NCBI RefSeq assembly: GCF_016756615.1
Contig: NZ_AP023262.1
Span: forward strand, 2,168,501 to 2,232,500
Direction: 5' to 3'
Length of the DNA stretch: 64,000 nucleotides
DNA from: Mesorhizobium sp. L-8-3
GTDB lineage: Bacteria; Pseudomonadota; Alphaproteobacteria; Rhizobiales; Rhizobiaceae
Below the pieces are notes generated by a model. The model was given only the letters and a program-made list of their open reading frames with translations. It had not been told where the DNA came from and did no database searches. Below, piece by piece: positions 25,523 to 34,099 of this stretch. How positions within the stretch are numbered: position 1 is the stretch's first letter; each line of letters starts with the position of its first letter. Made by a program: the position numbers and the translations under genes.

Positions 25523-25700
25523 GGCGCGAGATCTGCGGGCGTCCGGGATTACGGTAGGAGGCGCTGCCGATGCCTCTACCGACGACGCGGCCAAGGTTGC
25601 CGGGCACTCCGGAAAGAGAACGACGGCACAGGTCTATGACCGGGCCTTACTGCAGGCGGCCAATCGCTTCGCACAAACCCGCCTGAAGGGGCGAGAACGT
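25521..25700 (+). pseudogene. Tyrosine integrase C-terminal remnant
   Basis: Read in the frame one base ahead of the preceding fragment, this gives the end of a tyrosine recombinase: DLRASGIT (Arg of box II), then TDDAAKVAGHSGKRTTAQVY with the conserved His and nucleophilic Tyr, then NRFAQTRLKGRER. Everything upstream of box II is missing. The frame stays open to the region before ftsK. It is a scar of an integrative element at the right end of the catabolic island. Confidence 0.75.
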
Positions 25701-25758
25701 AGTGGTAGCGCGCTGCTCTCAAAGCCCTGCGGCACATGCGGTTCAAAAAAGCGCATGG

Positions 25759-25773
25759 TTAATGCAGCCTTAA
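25759..25773 (+). promoter_or_regulatory. CtrA box upstream of ftsK
   Basis: TTAA-N7-TTAA with exact spacing, inside the larger palindrome GGTTAA-N7-TTAACC (25757-25775). CtrA is the alphaproteobacterial cell-cycle regulator, and division genes such as ftsK are known members of its regulon in related bacteria. It lies 37 bases before the first possible start of ftsK and 82 before the start used here. Confidence 0.65.
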
Positions 25774-25855
25774 CCTTCCCGCCGATAGTCTGGTCCGCGA
25801 TTCTCGGGACATGACCGGCCTGCCGGTGGTCCCTGCCAAGACCGGGGGTTCAGGC

Positions 25856-28474
25856 ATGCGCTCAGAGCTTTCAGCGCCACTATCGCTGGCTGGACAAGGC
25901 CGAGGGCTGCAAGCCTTCGCGCGCCGCCAGATCTGGCGCGCGGCGGGCCTCGCGCTGTTCGGTTTCGTTGCCTTCGCGCTGGCGGCGCTGGGTACATGGA
26001 ATGTCGCCGATCCGAGCTTCAGCCATGCCACCGCCAACCCGGTCACCAATGCCATGGGCTATCCCGGCGCGGTCCTGGCCGACATCGCCATGCAGTTCTA
26101 CGGCCTCGCTTCCGTCGCAGCCCTGGTGCCGGCGGTGATCTGGGGCGCTTTCCTGGTGTCGGCGCGCGGCGTCGATCGTATGCCGCGACGGGCCTTGGCA
26201 TGGTTCGGTGCCTCGATCCTGTTCGCGGCGATCGCCGGCTGCCTGACACCGCCCCCGACCTGGCCTCTGCCGACGGGGCTCGGCGGGGTGTTCGGCGACA
26301 TGGTGCTGAAAATACCGGCCTCGGTGACCGGCACCTATCCGCGCGGTATCCTGTCGATCGGCGTCGGGGCCGTCATCGCATTGCCTGCGCTATGGCTCTT
26401 CGCTTTCGGCTCCGGCCTGCTCCACAGGCCGGGCGGCCTCGGCGCCGTGCTCGCCGAGGGCGAGCCGGTGCGCACAGCCGAAGCCGTGCTCGACGAGGAC
26501 GATGACGACGAGGACGAGGGTATCCTGGCGCTCGGCGCCGTCACCCATTGGTGGCTCTCGGCCCGCGCCTTTTTGCGCAGGCACTTGCCGGGCCACGGCA
26601 GCGACGGTTTCGGTGGTTCTTCGCGCCAGGCCCGGGGCCGGACCGGGGAGGGCGACGATTTCGAATTGCAGGCGCCGCGCCGGGGTGTTGCGGCGGGCCA
26701 TCGCATCGAACCGGAGTTCTCGATGTCACGCGAACCAACGGGTCCGCGGGAGCCGGTCTTCGACAGTGACGACGATTTCGACGACGAGGATGATTTCTCG
26801 CCGCAGCCTGCCCGCCGGCAGGCCGCAGGAGCCGAGATCCCTCGCGCCGCCGGGGTTCGGGTCGACAGTCCGGCGCCGCGTCCCCAGCAGGGCGCGCGCG
26901 TGCAGCGCGAGGCCCAGACCTCGCTGATAAGCTCCGGGCATTTCGAGATGCCGTCGCTGCACTTCCTGTCGGAGCCGAAAAGCGTCGTCCGCGATCCCAG
27001 CCTGTCGAAGGACGCGCTGGAGCAGAATGCGCGGCTGCTGGAAGGCGTGCTGGAGGATTTCGGTGTCAAGGGCGAGATCATCCATGTTCGTCCCGGCCCC
27101 GTCGTCACGCTCTACGAGTTGGAACCGGCGCCCGGCATCAAGTCGTCGCGTGTGATCGGCCTCGCCGACGACATCGCCCGTTCGATGAGCGCGATCGCCT
27201 GCCGTGTGGCCGTGGTGCCCGGCCGCAATGCCATCGGCATCGAGTTGCCGAACGCCAAGCGCGAGACCGTCTATCTGCGCGAACTGCTGGCCAGCCGCGA
27301 CTTCGAGCAGACCAAGGCGAAGCTTGCCCTGGCGCTCGGCAAGACCATCAATGGCGAGGCCGTCATCGCCGACATCGCCAAGATGCCACATGTGCTGGTG
27401 GCCGGCACCACCGGCTCGGGCAAGTCGGTCGCCATCAACACCATGATCCTGTCGCTGCTCTACCGCATGACGCCGCAGGACTGCCGCCTGATCATGATCG
27501 ACCCGAAAATGCTGGAGCTTTCCGTCTATGACGGCGTCCCGCATCTGCTGACCCCCGTCGTCACCGATCCCAAGAAGGCGGTCGTCGCGCTGAAATGGAC
27601 CGTACGGGAAATGGAGGACCGCTACCGCAAGATGTCCAAGGTGGGCGTGCGCAACATCGACGGCTTCAACGCGCGCGTCGCGGCGGCGGCGCAGAAGGGC
27701 GAGACGATCTCGCGCACCGTGCAGACCGGCTTCGACCGCGAGACCGGCGAGGCGATCTACGAGACCGAGGATCTCGATCTCGCGCCGATGCCCTTTATCG
27801 TCGTCATCATCGACGAGATGGCCGACCTGATGATGGTGGCCGGCAAGGACATCGAAGGCGCCGTGCAGCGCCTGGCGCAGATGGCGCGCGCTGCCGGCAT
27901 CCACGTCATCATGGCCACGCAGCGCCCCTCGGTCGACGTCATCACCGGCACGATCAAGGCCAACTTCCCGACCCGCATCTCCTTCCAGGTGACGTCCAAG
28001 ATCGACAGCCGCACCATCCTCGGCGAGCAGGGCGCCGAACAGCTGCTCGGCATGGGCGACATGCTCTACATGGCCGGCGGCGGGCGCATCCAGCGCGTGC
28101 ACGGGCCTTTCGTCTCCGACGACGAGGTCGAGAAGGTGGTGGCGCATCTCAAGCTGCAGGGAGTGCCGGAATATCTCGACGCCATAACCGAGGACGACGG
28201 CGAAGAGGACGACGAGCCGGCCGGGCGTTCAGGCGGTAGCGGCGGATCGGGCGGCGGCAATCTGGACGATTCGGACGACCCCTACGATCAGGCCGTGGCC
28301 GTCGTGCTGCGCGACGGAAAGGCCTCGACGAGCTACATCCAGCGCCGGCTCGGCATCGGCTATAACCGTGCCGCCTCGATCATCGAGCGGATGGAAAAGG
28401 AGGGTATCGTCGGGCCGGCAAACCACGCTGGCAAGCGCGAGATCCTGGTTCCCACCGAAGAGGACAAATTTTAG
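25856..28474 (+). CDS. ftsK: DNA translocase FtsK
   Basis: Septal DNA pump that clears chromosome termini and activates dimer resolution. The 872-residue protein has N-terminal membrane helices (about 25-190), an acidic Pro/Asp-rich linker (about 200-370) and the motor domain with Walker A GTTGSGKS near 517-524 and Walker [15 protein letters not shown]-terminal gamma winged helix follows ([21 protein letters not shown]). I start at the ATG at 25856, giving [12 protein letters not shown], which I recall as the rhizobial form; the in-frame ATG at 25811 adds 15 residues and cannot be excluded. A CtrA box lies upstream. Confidence 0.95.
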   Translation: MRSELSAPLSLAGQGRGLQAFARRQIWRAAGLALFGFVAFALAALGTWNVADPSFSHATANPVTNAMGYPGAVLADIAMQFYGLASVAALVPAVIWGAFLVSARGVDRMPRRALAWFGASILFAAIAGCLTPPPTWPLPTGLGGVFGDMVLKIPASVTGTYPRGILSIGVGAVIALPALWLFAFGSGLLHRPGGLGAVLAEGEPVRTAEAVLDEDDDDEDEGILALGAVTHWWLSARAFLRRHLPGHGSDGFGGSSRQARGRTGEGDDFELQAPRRGVAAGHRIEPEFSMSREPTGPREPVFDSDDDFDDEDDFSPQPARRQAAGAEIPRAAGVRVDSPAPRPQQGARVQREAQTSLISSGHFEMPSLHFLSEPKSVVRDPSLSKDALEQNARLLEGVLEDFGVKGEIIHVRPGPVVTLYELEPAPGIKSSRVIGLADDIARSMSAIACRVAVVPGRNAIGIELPNAKRETVYLRELLASRDFEQTKAKLALALGKTINGEAVIADIAKMPHVLVAGTTGSGKSVAINTMILSLLYRMTPQDCRLIMIDPKMLELSVYDGVPHLLTPVVTDPKKAVVALKWTVREMEDRYRKMSKVGVRNIDGFNARVAAAAQKGETISRTVQTGFDRETGEAIYETEDLDLAPMPFIVVIIDEMADLMMVAGKDIEGAVQRLAQMARAAGIHVIMATQRPSVDVITGTIKANFPTRISFQVTSKIDSRTILGEQGAEQLLGMGDMLYMAGGGRIQRVHGPFVSDDEVEKVVAHLKLQGVPEYLDAITEDDGEEDDEPAGRSGGSGGSGGGNLDDSDDPYDQAVAVVLRDGKASTSYIQRRLGIGYNRAASIIERMEKEGIVGPANHAGKREILVPTEEDKF

Positions 28475-28534
28475 TGATGACCGGGGCGGCGTGGAACCGG
28501 CGGCACCCGTCAAACTTAAGCCCAACTGAAAGCC

Positions 28535-28574
28535 TAGAGCATATCTGCCGAAAGTGTGACGCGGTTTCGGGAAG
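28535..28574. repeat. Decayed interspersed repeat (rhizobial palindromic type)
   Basis: TAGAGCAT followed by CCGAAAGTGTGACGCGGTTTCGG resembles half of the widespread rhizobial intergenic element that reads TAGAGCATGAT, then CCGAAAAGTG and CGGTTTTCGG. A second divergent copy lies at 48559-48589 in reverse orientation. Recognition is from memory of such elements. Confidence 0.5.
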
Positions 28575-28629
28575 CAGGCGTGCGCCGAGTCAGGCTGCAA
28601 GCGGCAATCCCGCAGAAGAACGGAAAGCG

Positions 28630-29319
28630 ATGAGCCACATGAGCAACGAAAACCGAACCCCCTTCCTCGCCACGCGGCGCCAGGTCCTCGGCTTGTCGCT
28701 GGCCGCGCTCGGCGCGTCGCTGGCCGGCGGGCTGGTTCCGGGCCTTGCCACCGTCGCCGAGGCACAGGCTGCGACCGACGCGGCGCAACGCATTGCCGAC
28801 CATTTCTCCAATGTGCGCACCATGACCGGCGAGTTCGTCCAGTTCGGTCCCAAGGGCGAGCAGACCGGCGGAAAATTCTACATCGAGCGGCCCGGCAAGA
28901 TCCGCTTCAACTACGATGCCCCGGCCGCCTTCCGCGTCATCTCGGACGGCAAGTCGGTGGTGCTCAACAACCAGCGCCTCAAGACCTGGGACCTCTATCC
29001 ACTGTCCAAGACGCCGCTGAAGCTGTTGCTCGACGATCGTATCGATCTGTCCGGCAGCAAGGTCACGAGCGTCAGGGAAGAACGCGACATGACCACCATC
29101 CAACTGTCCGACAAGTCGGTGTTCGGCAATTCCAGGCTGACGATGATGTTCGACCCCAAGACCAACGCGCTGCGGCAATGGACGATCACCGACGCCCAGG
29201 GCAAGGACACGACGGTGATGATCTTCAACGTGAGGGAAGGCGTGAAGTTCGCCGCCGACATGTTCAAGATCGACTACGGTCTGGTTTCGGCCAGCACCGG
29301 GCGCCGGACCAACCGCTGA
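28630..29319 (+). CDS. Outer-membrane lipoprotein carrier LolA-like protein
   Basis: Periplasmic LolA-like carrier, 229 residues, thought to escort lipoproteins from the inner to the outer membrane. The N terminus has a twin-arginine-like signal (ATRRQVLGLSLAALGASLAG, about 15-34) before the mature start after VAEAQA. The fold segment MTGEFVQFGPKGEQTGGKFYIERPG matches LolA-like half-barrels. I start at the ATG at 28630; longer frames run through the decayed repeat. It follows ftsK in the conserved order ftsK-lolA-xthA. Confidence 0.85.
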   Translation: MSHMSNENRTPFLATRRQVLGLSLAALGASLAGGLVPGLATVAEAQAATDAAQRIADHFSNVRTMTGEFVQFGPKGEQTGGKFYIERPGKIRFNYDAPAAFRVISDGKSVVLNNQRLKTWDLYPLSKTPLKLLLDDRIDLSGSKVTSVREERDMTTIQLSDKSVFGNSRLTMMFDPKTNALRQWTITDAQGKDTTVMIFNVREGVKFAADMFKIDYGLVSASTGRRTNR

Positions 29320-29421
29320 CGCCGATACGTCGGGGCGCGCGGCCATCACCCGGGCCGCCTCTCCTTGCCTTTGCCGCCCAAGGCTGGCAGTTTCCGGCTC
29401 CTTTCCAAGCCGGATTCTCTC

Positions 29422-30228
29422 ATGCCCTTTTCGATCGCCACGTGGAACATCAATTCCGTTCGCCTGCGCATGCCGCTGGTGGAGCGCCTCCTGAAGGAGC
29501 GTGCGCCCGACGTGCTGTGCCTGCAGGAAACCAAATGCCCGGACGACCAGTTCCCCTCGGCAGCCTTCCGCAGGCTCGGCTACGAGCACCTCGCCTTCAA
29601 CGGACAGAAGGGCTACCACGGCGTCGCGACGATTTCCCGCCGCCCGCTTTCCATCGTCGAGAAACGACAGTTCTGCGGCATCGTCGACAGCCGCCATCTG
29701 GCCACCCGCGTGGAAGCCGGGGGGCATTCGCTGCTGCTGCATAACTTCTACGTGCCCGCCGGCGGCGACGAACCGGATCCGGAGATCAATCCCAAGTTCA
29801 AGCACAAGCTCGCATTCGTCGAGGAGATGCGGGCGGTGACGGCCGACACGCCCGACTTCAGCGCTTCCATACTGGTCGGGGACCTGAACATTGCGCCACT
29901 GGAGAACGACGTCTGGTCGCACAAGCAACTGCTCAAGGTGGTCAGCCACACGCCCGTCGAGACCGAGGGCTTCGAAGCCATGCGCATGGCGGCCGGCTGG
30001 GTCGACCTTATGCGGATGCGCGTGCCGCCGGAGGAGAAGATCTACACTTGGTGGAGCTACCGCGCCCAGGACTGGGAGGCGTCCGACCGCGGCCGTCGGC
30101 TCGACCATGTCTGGTCCTCGGACAACATCAAGGACGCGCTCGTCGGTGTCGAGATCCTGCGCGAGGCGCGCGGCTGGGACCGGCCGTCCGACCATGTGCC
30201 CGTCATCGCGAGCTTCGCCTGGGAGTGA
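29422..30228 (+). CDS. xthA: Exodeoxyribonuclease III
   Basis: AP endonuclease and 3'-5' exonuclease of base-excision repair, 268 residues. The catalytic motifs are all present: ATWNINSVR at the N terminus, CLQETKCPDDQFP, GYHGVATISRRP, VGDLNIAPLENDVW, RRLDHVWSS and the terminal SDHVPV. The ATG at 29422 gives MPFSIATWNINSV, the usual start. It is convergent with the CNBD gene. Confidence 0.94.
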   Translation: MPFSIATWNINSVRLRMPLVERLLKERAPDVLCLQETKCPDDQFPSAAFRRLGYEHLAFNGQKGYHGVATISRRPLSIVEKRQFCGIVDSRHLATRVEAGGHSLLLHNFYVPAGGDEPDPEINPKFKHKLAFVEEMRAVTADTPDFSASILVGDLNIAPLENDVWSHKQLLKVVSHTPVETEGFEAMRMAAGWVDLMRMRVPPEEKIYTWWSYRAQDWEASDRGRRLDHVWSSDNIKDALVGVEILREARGWDRPSDHVPVIASFAWE

Positions 30229-30265
30229 GCGGCCCGGCCGCCTGCGGCTCGCAGCTTGCGACGCG

Positions 30266-30727
30266 TCAATCTTGGGGCGTGAAGCGCGGTGCAAGGCTCT
30301 CGATCTCGCTGACCAGCTTCTGCAGTTCGTCGACGATGCGCTGGTGAAGCGCCACGGCGATCTCGGGAAATTCCTCCAATATGCGCCGGAACAGCGTGCG
30401 GCTCAGCCGGACGAGTTCGGCATCGGAGGCGACCGTCGCGTCGGTCAGGCGATTCGAATCGGCGATCAGGGCGAATTCGCCAAGGATCACTCCGGGGCCG
30501 GCCTTGCCGGCAGGCACGCGCTTGCCCTCGACGTCCCGGAAGAGCTCGACCTCGCCGCTTACGACGACAAAGGCGCAGTCGGCCTGATCGCCCTCGCGAT
30601 AGAGGATGCGGCCGGCCGGAACCCGCATGTTCTCGGCACCGAAAGCCAGCAAACGTAACTGTTCCTGCGTGAAACCCTCGAAAAGGCCCACGCCGGACAG
30701 GATGCGGACGTCGTCATCCAGCGCCAT
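30266..30727 (-). CDS. Cyclic nucleotide-binding domain protein (no DNA-binding domain)
   Basis: A 153-residue stand-alone cNMP-binding domain. The phosphate-binding cassette region reads GPGVILGEFALIADSNRLTDATVAS, with the conserved Gly-Glu, and a long C-terminal helix follows. There is no helix-turn-helix, so it is not a Crp regulator. It is encoded just downstream of the CenR-type response regulator. As I recall, in Brucella the same pair is otpR and a gene called cAMP-dependent protein kinase regulatory subunit. I infer a signalling partner. Confidence 0.85.
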   Translation of the reverse strand: MALDDDVRILSGVGLFEGFTQEQLRLLAFGAENMRVPAGRILYREGDQADCAFVVVSGEVELFRDVEGKRVPAGKAGPGVILGEFALIADSNRLTDATVASDAELVRLSRTLFRRILEEFPEIAVALHQRIVDELQKLVSEIESLAPRFTPQD

Positions 30728-30796
30728 TATGTCCCCGGCTCACAGGCACCGGGTCCCTCCCGCGTGCGGCCCTCCAAGCCCCTCTCCGCGAACTGG

Positions 30797-31480
30797 TCAG
30801 GGAACCAGCTTGTAACCTCCGCTTTCTGTCACAAGAATTTCCGCATTGGAAGGATCGCGCTCGATCTTCTGGCGGAGCCTGTAGACATGCGTCTCAAGCG
30901 TATGGGTGGTGACGCCGGAATTATAGCCCCACACTTCCTCGAGCAGCACGTCGCGGGTCACCACCTTCTGGTCGGCGCGATAGAGATATTTGATGATGGA
31001 AGCTTCCTTTTCCGTCAGCCGCACCTTGCCGCCGCGCTGGTCGACAAGCAGTTTCTGGCTCGGCTTGAACGTATAGGGTCCGACGGAAAAGGTGGCGTCC
31101 TCGCTCTGCTCATGCTGGCGAAGCTGCGCCCGGATGCGGGCGAGAAGCACCGCGAAGCGGAACGGCTTGGTCACATAGTCGTTGGCGCCGGCTTCCAGCC
31201 CGAGGATCGTGTCCGAATCGGTGTCATGGCCGGTCAGCATGATGATCGGCGCCTTGTAGCCGCCCTTGCGCAGGATCTTGACGGCCTCGCGGCCGTCCAT
31301 GTCGGGCAGGCCCACGTCCATGATCAGGAGATCGACCATGCCGCCGCGCGCCGCGGCCATGCCTTTGGCGGCGGTGGCTTCCTGCAGCACGTCGAACTCC
31401 TCGTAGAGCGACAACTGCTCGACGAGAGTGGCGCGCAGGTCTTCATCGTCGTCGACGATCAGGATGGTCCGGGAGGTCAT
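30797..31480 (-). CDS. cenR: OmpR-family response regulator (CenR/OtpR type)
   Basis: Two-component DNA-binding response regulator, 227 residues. The receiver domain has the acidic pair DDDEDL, phosphoacceptor Asp in LIMDVGLPDMDG, the Thr in MLTGHD and Lys in VTKPF. The C-terminal winged helix (LTEKEASIIKYLYRADQKVV and THTLETHVYRLRQKIE) is OmpR-like. The adjacent CNBD gene identifies it with the alphaproteobacterial CenR/OtpR group, which controls envelope integrity and growth. No sensor kinase lies next to it, as usual for this group. Confidence 0.85.
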   Translation of the reverse strand: MTSRTILIVDDDEDLRATLVEQLSLYEEFDVLQEATAAKGMAAARGGMVDLLIMDVGLPDMDGREAVKILRKGGYKAPIIMLTGHDTDSDTILGLEAGANDYVTKPFRFAVLLARIRAQLRQHEQSEDATFSVGPYTFKPSQKLLVDQRGGKVRLTEKEASIIKYLYRADQKVVTRDVLLEEVWGYNSGVTTHTLETHVYRLRQKIERDPSNAEILVTESGGYKLVP

Positions 31481-31565
31481 GGCTCAATCCATTGTTTTGA
31501 AATGAAGAATGCAGTTGACCGGCAAGCCTTTATGCGGAACCTGACGGGCAGGAAAGCCAGTCACG

Positions 31566-32156
31566 GTGATTTGCTTCGTGAACCGATCATACTCCAAAAA
31601 AAGTGAGCGCAATGGGGCGGAGAGAAAAATCGGCAAACGATTCTCTCCACTTACCGTCAGGGCCCGGCCCGGAAACCGAAGCCAGGGACTGATCAATGCC
31701 GGCGGCCTGGTCTTTCCCTGCGCGCTCGGGCGCGGCGGTATCTCTGCGGCCAAGCGCGAGGGCGACGGCGCGACGCCGCTGGCCCGGATGCGGGTGCTGT
31801 CCGGTTACTTTCGCCGCGGCCGCTTCCCGATGCGCAGCCGGCTGCCGCTGAAAGCGATCTCGCCCGATCTCGGCTGGTGCGAGGTGCCGCATGACCGGAA
31901 CTACAACAGGCCGGTCCGCATACCCTATGGCGCGAGCCACGAACGCATGCTGCGCGACGATCGCCTGTATGACGCGGTCATCGTGCTCGACTGGAATATC
32001 CGGCCCCGGCGGCGCGGGCGCGGCAGCGCGATCTTCTTCCATCTGGCGCGCCCCGGCTTCACGCCGACGCAGGGCTGCGTGGCGGTGAGCCATGCGGTCA
32101 TGGCCCGCATCCTGCCGCTCTTGACGCGGCAGAGCGTGCTCCGGGTGATTCGTTAG
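31566..32156 (+). CDS. L,D-transpeptidase (YkuD) family protein
   Basis: Peptidoglycan cross-linking or lipoprotein-attaching enzyme family. The C-terminal half carries the catalytic signature: His in IFFHLARPGF and Cys in TQGCVAVSHAVM. Upstream, RMRVLSGYFRRG and YGASHERML match the short rhizobial YkuD branch. The start is uncertain: GTG codons at 31566 and 31578 are possible, and neither gives a clear signal peptide, so the true start may be a downstream rare codon. It is divergent from cenR. Confidence 0.75.
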   Translation: MICFVNRSYSKKSERNGAERKIGKRFSPLTVRARPGNRSQGLINAGGLVFPCALGRGGISAAKREGDGATPLARMRVLSGYFRRGRFPMRSRLPLKAISPDLGWCEVPHDRNYNRPVRIPYGASHERMLRDDRLYDAVIVLDWNIRPRRRGRGSAIFFHLARPGFTPTQGCVAVSHAVMARILPLLTRQSVLRVIR

Positions 32157-32164
32157 GATAGCGC

Positions 32165-32201
32165 GACAAGAAAGGGCGGCACCGTATGGTACGGTACCGC
32201 C
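32165..32201 (-). terminator. Hairpin terminator on the minus strand
   Basis: ACCGTA-TGG-TACGGT (32181-32195) extended by GGCGG/CCGCC (32175-32201) across one mismatch. On the minus strand it is followed by CTTTCTTGT. It would end the DUF1127 transcript and also separates it from the convergent L,D-transpeptidase gene. Confidence 0.55.
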
Positions 32202-32246
32202 GTCTCATAGCATTGTCCTTGCCGGTTTGCAGAACCGACCGCCGTT

Positions 32247-32507
32247 CTATCGGAGACGGCATGAACGCGATCGAGCCCAACCGGTGTCGGCGAGGGTTGC
32301 GCGGGTAATCTCGGCGTTGACGGCCTCCGAAATCTGCCGGCGATCCACGCCGACATCGCGCAGGTAGCGGTCGGACAGTCCATCGAGTTCGTCTTTCGTC
32401 GCGTGGTAGCGCAGTGCCATGCGGAAGGAACGGCAGGCCCGCGCGATCGACGTCGACAGGCGCCAGGTTGTGGGGAGGTGGGAGGGAAGGTGCGCGATCG
32501 CGGACAT
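32247..32507 (-). CDS. DUF1127 small protein
   Basis: An 86-residue protein whose centre (KDELDGLSDRYLRDVGVDRRQI) is the DUF1127 (YjiS-like) motif, an Arg-rich helical domain. Some rhizobial members bind RNA or modulate phosphate and carbon metabolism, but no function can be assigned here. It is divergent from a LysR gene with 115 bases between, which contain a perfect palindrome, suggesting that LysR controls it. Confidence 0.85.
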   Translation of the reverse strand: MSAIAHLPSHLPTTWRLSTSIARACRSFRMALRYHATKDELDGLSDRYLRDVGVDRRQISEAVNAEITRATLADTGWARSRSCRLR

Positions 32508-32521
32508 TTCTTAGCCTCAAA

Positions 32522-32538
32522 CAGATTTTGATAATCTG
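32522..32538. promoter_or_regulatory. Candidate LysR operator between DUF1127 and lysR
   Basis: CAGATT-TTGAT-AATCTG, a perfect 6-5-6 inverted repeat containing the T-N11-A LysR signature. It lies 15 bases from the DUF1127 start and 85 bases from the lysR start. Confidence 0.5.
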
Positions 32539-32622
32539 CCTTTCGAAGGGGAAGCTATTTCATTGATTGCTCCCCGAGAAGCGAGTAGTTTTTGGCCGAT
32601 CATATAGGTCTGTTTGAAGATC

Positions 32623-33564
32623 ATGGCCGTCCACATTCCCGGTACCCGCGCGTTGAGGACCTTGGAGGCGGCGGCGCGCCATCTGAATTTCACACGGGCC
32701 GCCGAGGAACTCGGGCTCACGCCGGCCGCAGTCAGCCATCAGATCAAGGAATTCGAGGAACAGCTCGGTGTGGCACTTTTCTCGCGCACCAGCCGCTCGA
32801 TCGAGCTTACCGAGGCCGGCATGCTGGTCGTCGAAGCCGCCGCGGACGCTCTCGATCGTATCGGCCGCGCGGTAACGCGCGCACGCAGGATCAAGCGTGG
32901 GACTGCGGTGGTCAAACTGACGACGGACGCGGTCTTTGCCTCGAAATGGCTGCTGCCGAGGGTCGACCGCTTTCGCAGGCTGCATCCCGATATCGAGCTG
33001 CGCTTCGACATCGCCTCCGAAGTCAGGGACTTCGGCTATGACGACGTTGACATCGGGATACGCTTCGGGGGCGGCAGATATCCCGGCGTGATCGCCGATC
33101 GCCTGTTCGACAACGTCATCATCCCGGTCTGCAGCCCTGCTTTGCTGCAGAACGGTCCGCCGCTCAACGAACCGCGTGACCTGCTGAAGCACACGCTCGT
33201 CCACATAGAGTGGTCGCAGCAGGGCGTGACCTGGCCGAACTGGCGCATGTGGATGGCGGCGGCAGGGATAGAGGACTTCGACGACAGCCAGTGCGTGCTG
33301 TTCGAGGATACGAGCCACGCCGTGCAGGCCGCAATCGAAGGGAGCGTGGTCGCGCTCGCCGATTTCACAATGGTCGCCGGGGACCTGTCGGCCGGCCGTC
33401 TGGTCCGGCCTTTCGAACTCGGCATCAAGATGCCGGCGGACTTCGCCTACTATCTGGTCTATCCGTCCGAGTCGGCGTCCGATCCGCGCATCCTCGCCTT
33501 TCGGGAGTGGGTGCTGGGCGAGGCGAGCGCCGAAGGTATCGCTCAGAGAGCGTCGTTCTTGTAG
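32623..33564 (+). CDS. LysR-family regulator (GcvA/AmpR-like)
   Basis: A 313-residue LysR protein. The DNA-binding domain starts RALRTLEAAARHLNFTRAAEEL (about residues 8-29), and the effector domain follows from about residue 92. FASKWLLPRVDRF and DVDIGIRFGGGRYPGV are typical of the GcvA/AmpR branch. The ATG at 32623 is preferred; a TTG three codons upstream is possible. It is divergent from the DUF1127 gene and convergent with the cytochrome end of the aau operon. Confidence 0.9.
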   Translation: MAVHIPGTRALRTLEAAARHLNFTRAAEELGLTPAAVSHQIKEFEEQLGVALFSRTSRSIELTEAGMLVVEAAADALDRIGRAVTRARRIKRGTAVVKLTTDAVFASKWLLPRVDRFRRLHPDIELRFDIASEVRDFGYDDVDIGIRFGGGRYPGVIADRLFDNVIIPVCSPALLQNGPPLNEPRDLLKHTLVHIEWSQQGVTWPNWRMWMAAAGIEDFDDSQCVLFEDTSHAVQAAIEGSVVALADFTMVAGDLSAGRLVRPFELGIKMPADFAYYLVYPSESASDPRILAFREWVLGEASAEGIAQRASFL

Positions 33565-33660
33565 CGCGTGGTATCTTCGCGAACGCCCGGTTGAGGTCAC
33601 GGAAACGAGCTCGGCCGCGTCCGCGTCGCCCCTTCCCGGCGGCGAACACCGGCAAAGCAA

Positions 33661-34095
33661 TCAGTAGTCCGCGATCTCGACGCCCTGCTGCCTCAGTCCG
33701 GCGGTAACGGCGCGGCGCGCGGCAAAGATGTCTGTCGGGCGGCTGCGGCGCGCGGCGGCGATCTCGGCGGACGCATAGGGCGTGAAGCCGTCCTGCAGCG
33801 ACGAGCCTGCGAAATGGGGGACGAGCCAGTTCACCAATGCGGCGACGTCGTCGTCCTTCAGTCCGGAATTCATGATGCCCGGCACCTGGACAGTGTAGAG
33901 GCGCCCTTCGGGCAGTCGCTGGAAATGTCCGACGGTTCCCGCCAGGGCAGGTATGCGACCCGCGACCGACCCCGATCCATCGCGCATATGGCAACCCGAG
34001 CAATGCAAGACGTAGAGATACTGCCCGTCACCCGCCGCCGCGGCGTGGCAGAGGACCGCGGCGAGCAAGGCGAGAGCGATGCGCAACCTCCGCAC
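33661..34095 (-). CDS. Periplasmic monoheme c-type cytochrome (aau operon)
   Basis: Class I cytochrome c of 144 residues. The signal peptide (RRLRIALALLAAVLCHAAAA) is followed by the heme motif CSGCH and an axial Met in GIMNSG. I start at the GTG at 34095, placing the signal at the N terminus behind GGAG; a GTG at 34128 would overlap the upstream gene. A monoheme cytochrome gene also follows aauA in Alcaligenes faecalis. It may accept electrons from the dehydrogenase or take part in cofactor maturation; this is inference. Confidence 0.82.
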   Translation of the reverse strand: MRRLRIALALLAAVLCHAAAAGDGQYLYVLHCSGCHMRDGSGSVAGRIPALAGTVGHFQRLPEGRLYTVQVPGIMNSGLKDDDVAALVNWLVPHFAGSSLQDGFTPYASAEIAAARRSRPTDIFAARRAVTAGLRQQGVEIADY

Positions 34096-34099
34096 GAGC

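Noticed and set aside
26726..28147. A 473-codon minus-strand frame opposite ftsK
   Set aside because: Asp/His/Arg-rich mirror of the FtsK motor domain.
28534..30294. A 586-codon open frame on the minus strand opposite lolA and xthA
   Set aside because: It is the mirror frame of two well-supported genes in high-GC DNA; its translation is His/Arg/Gly-rich without motifs.
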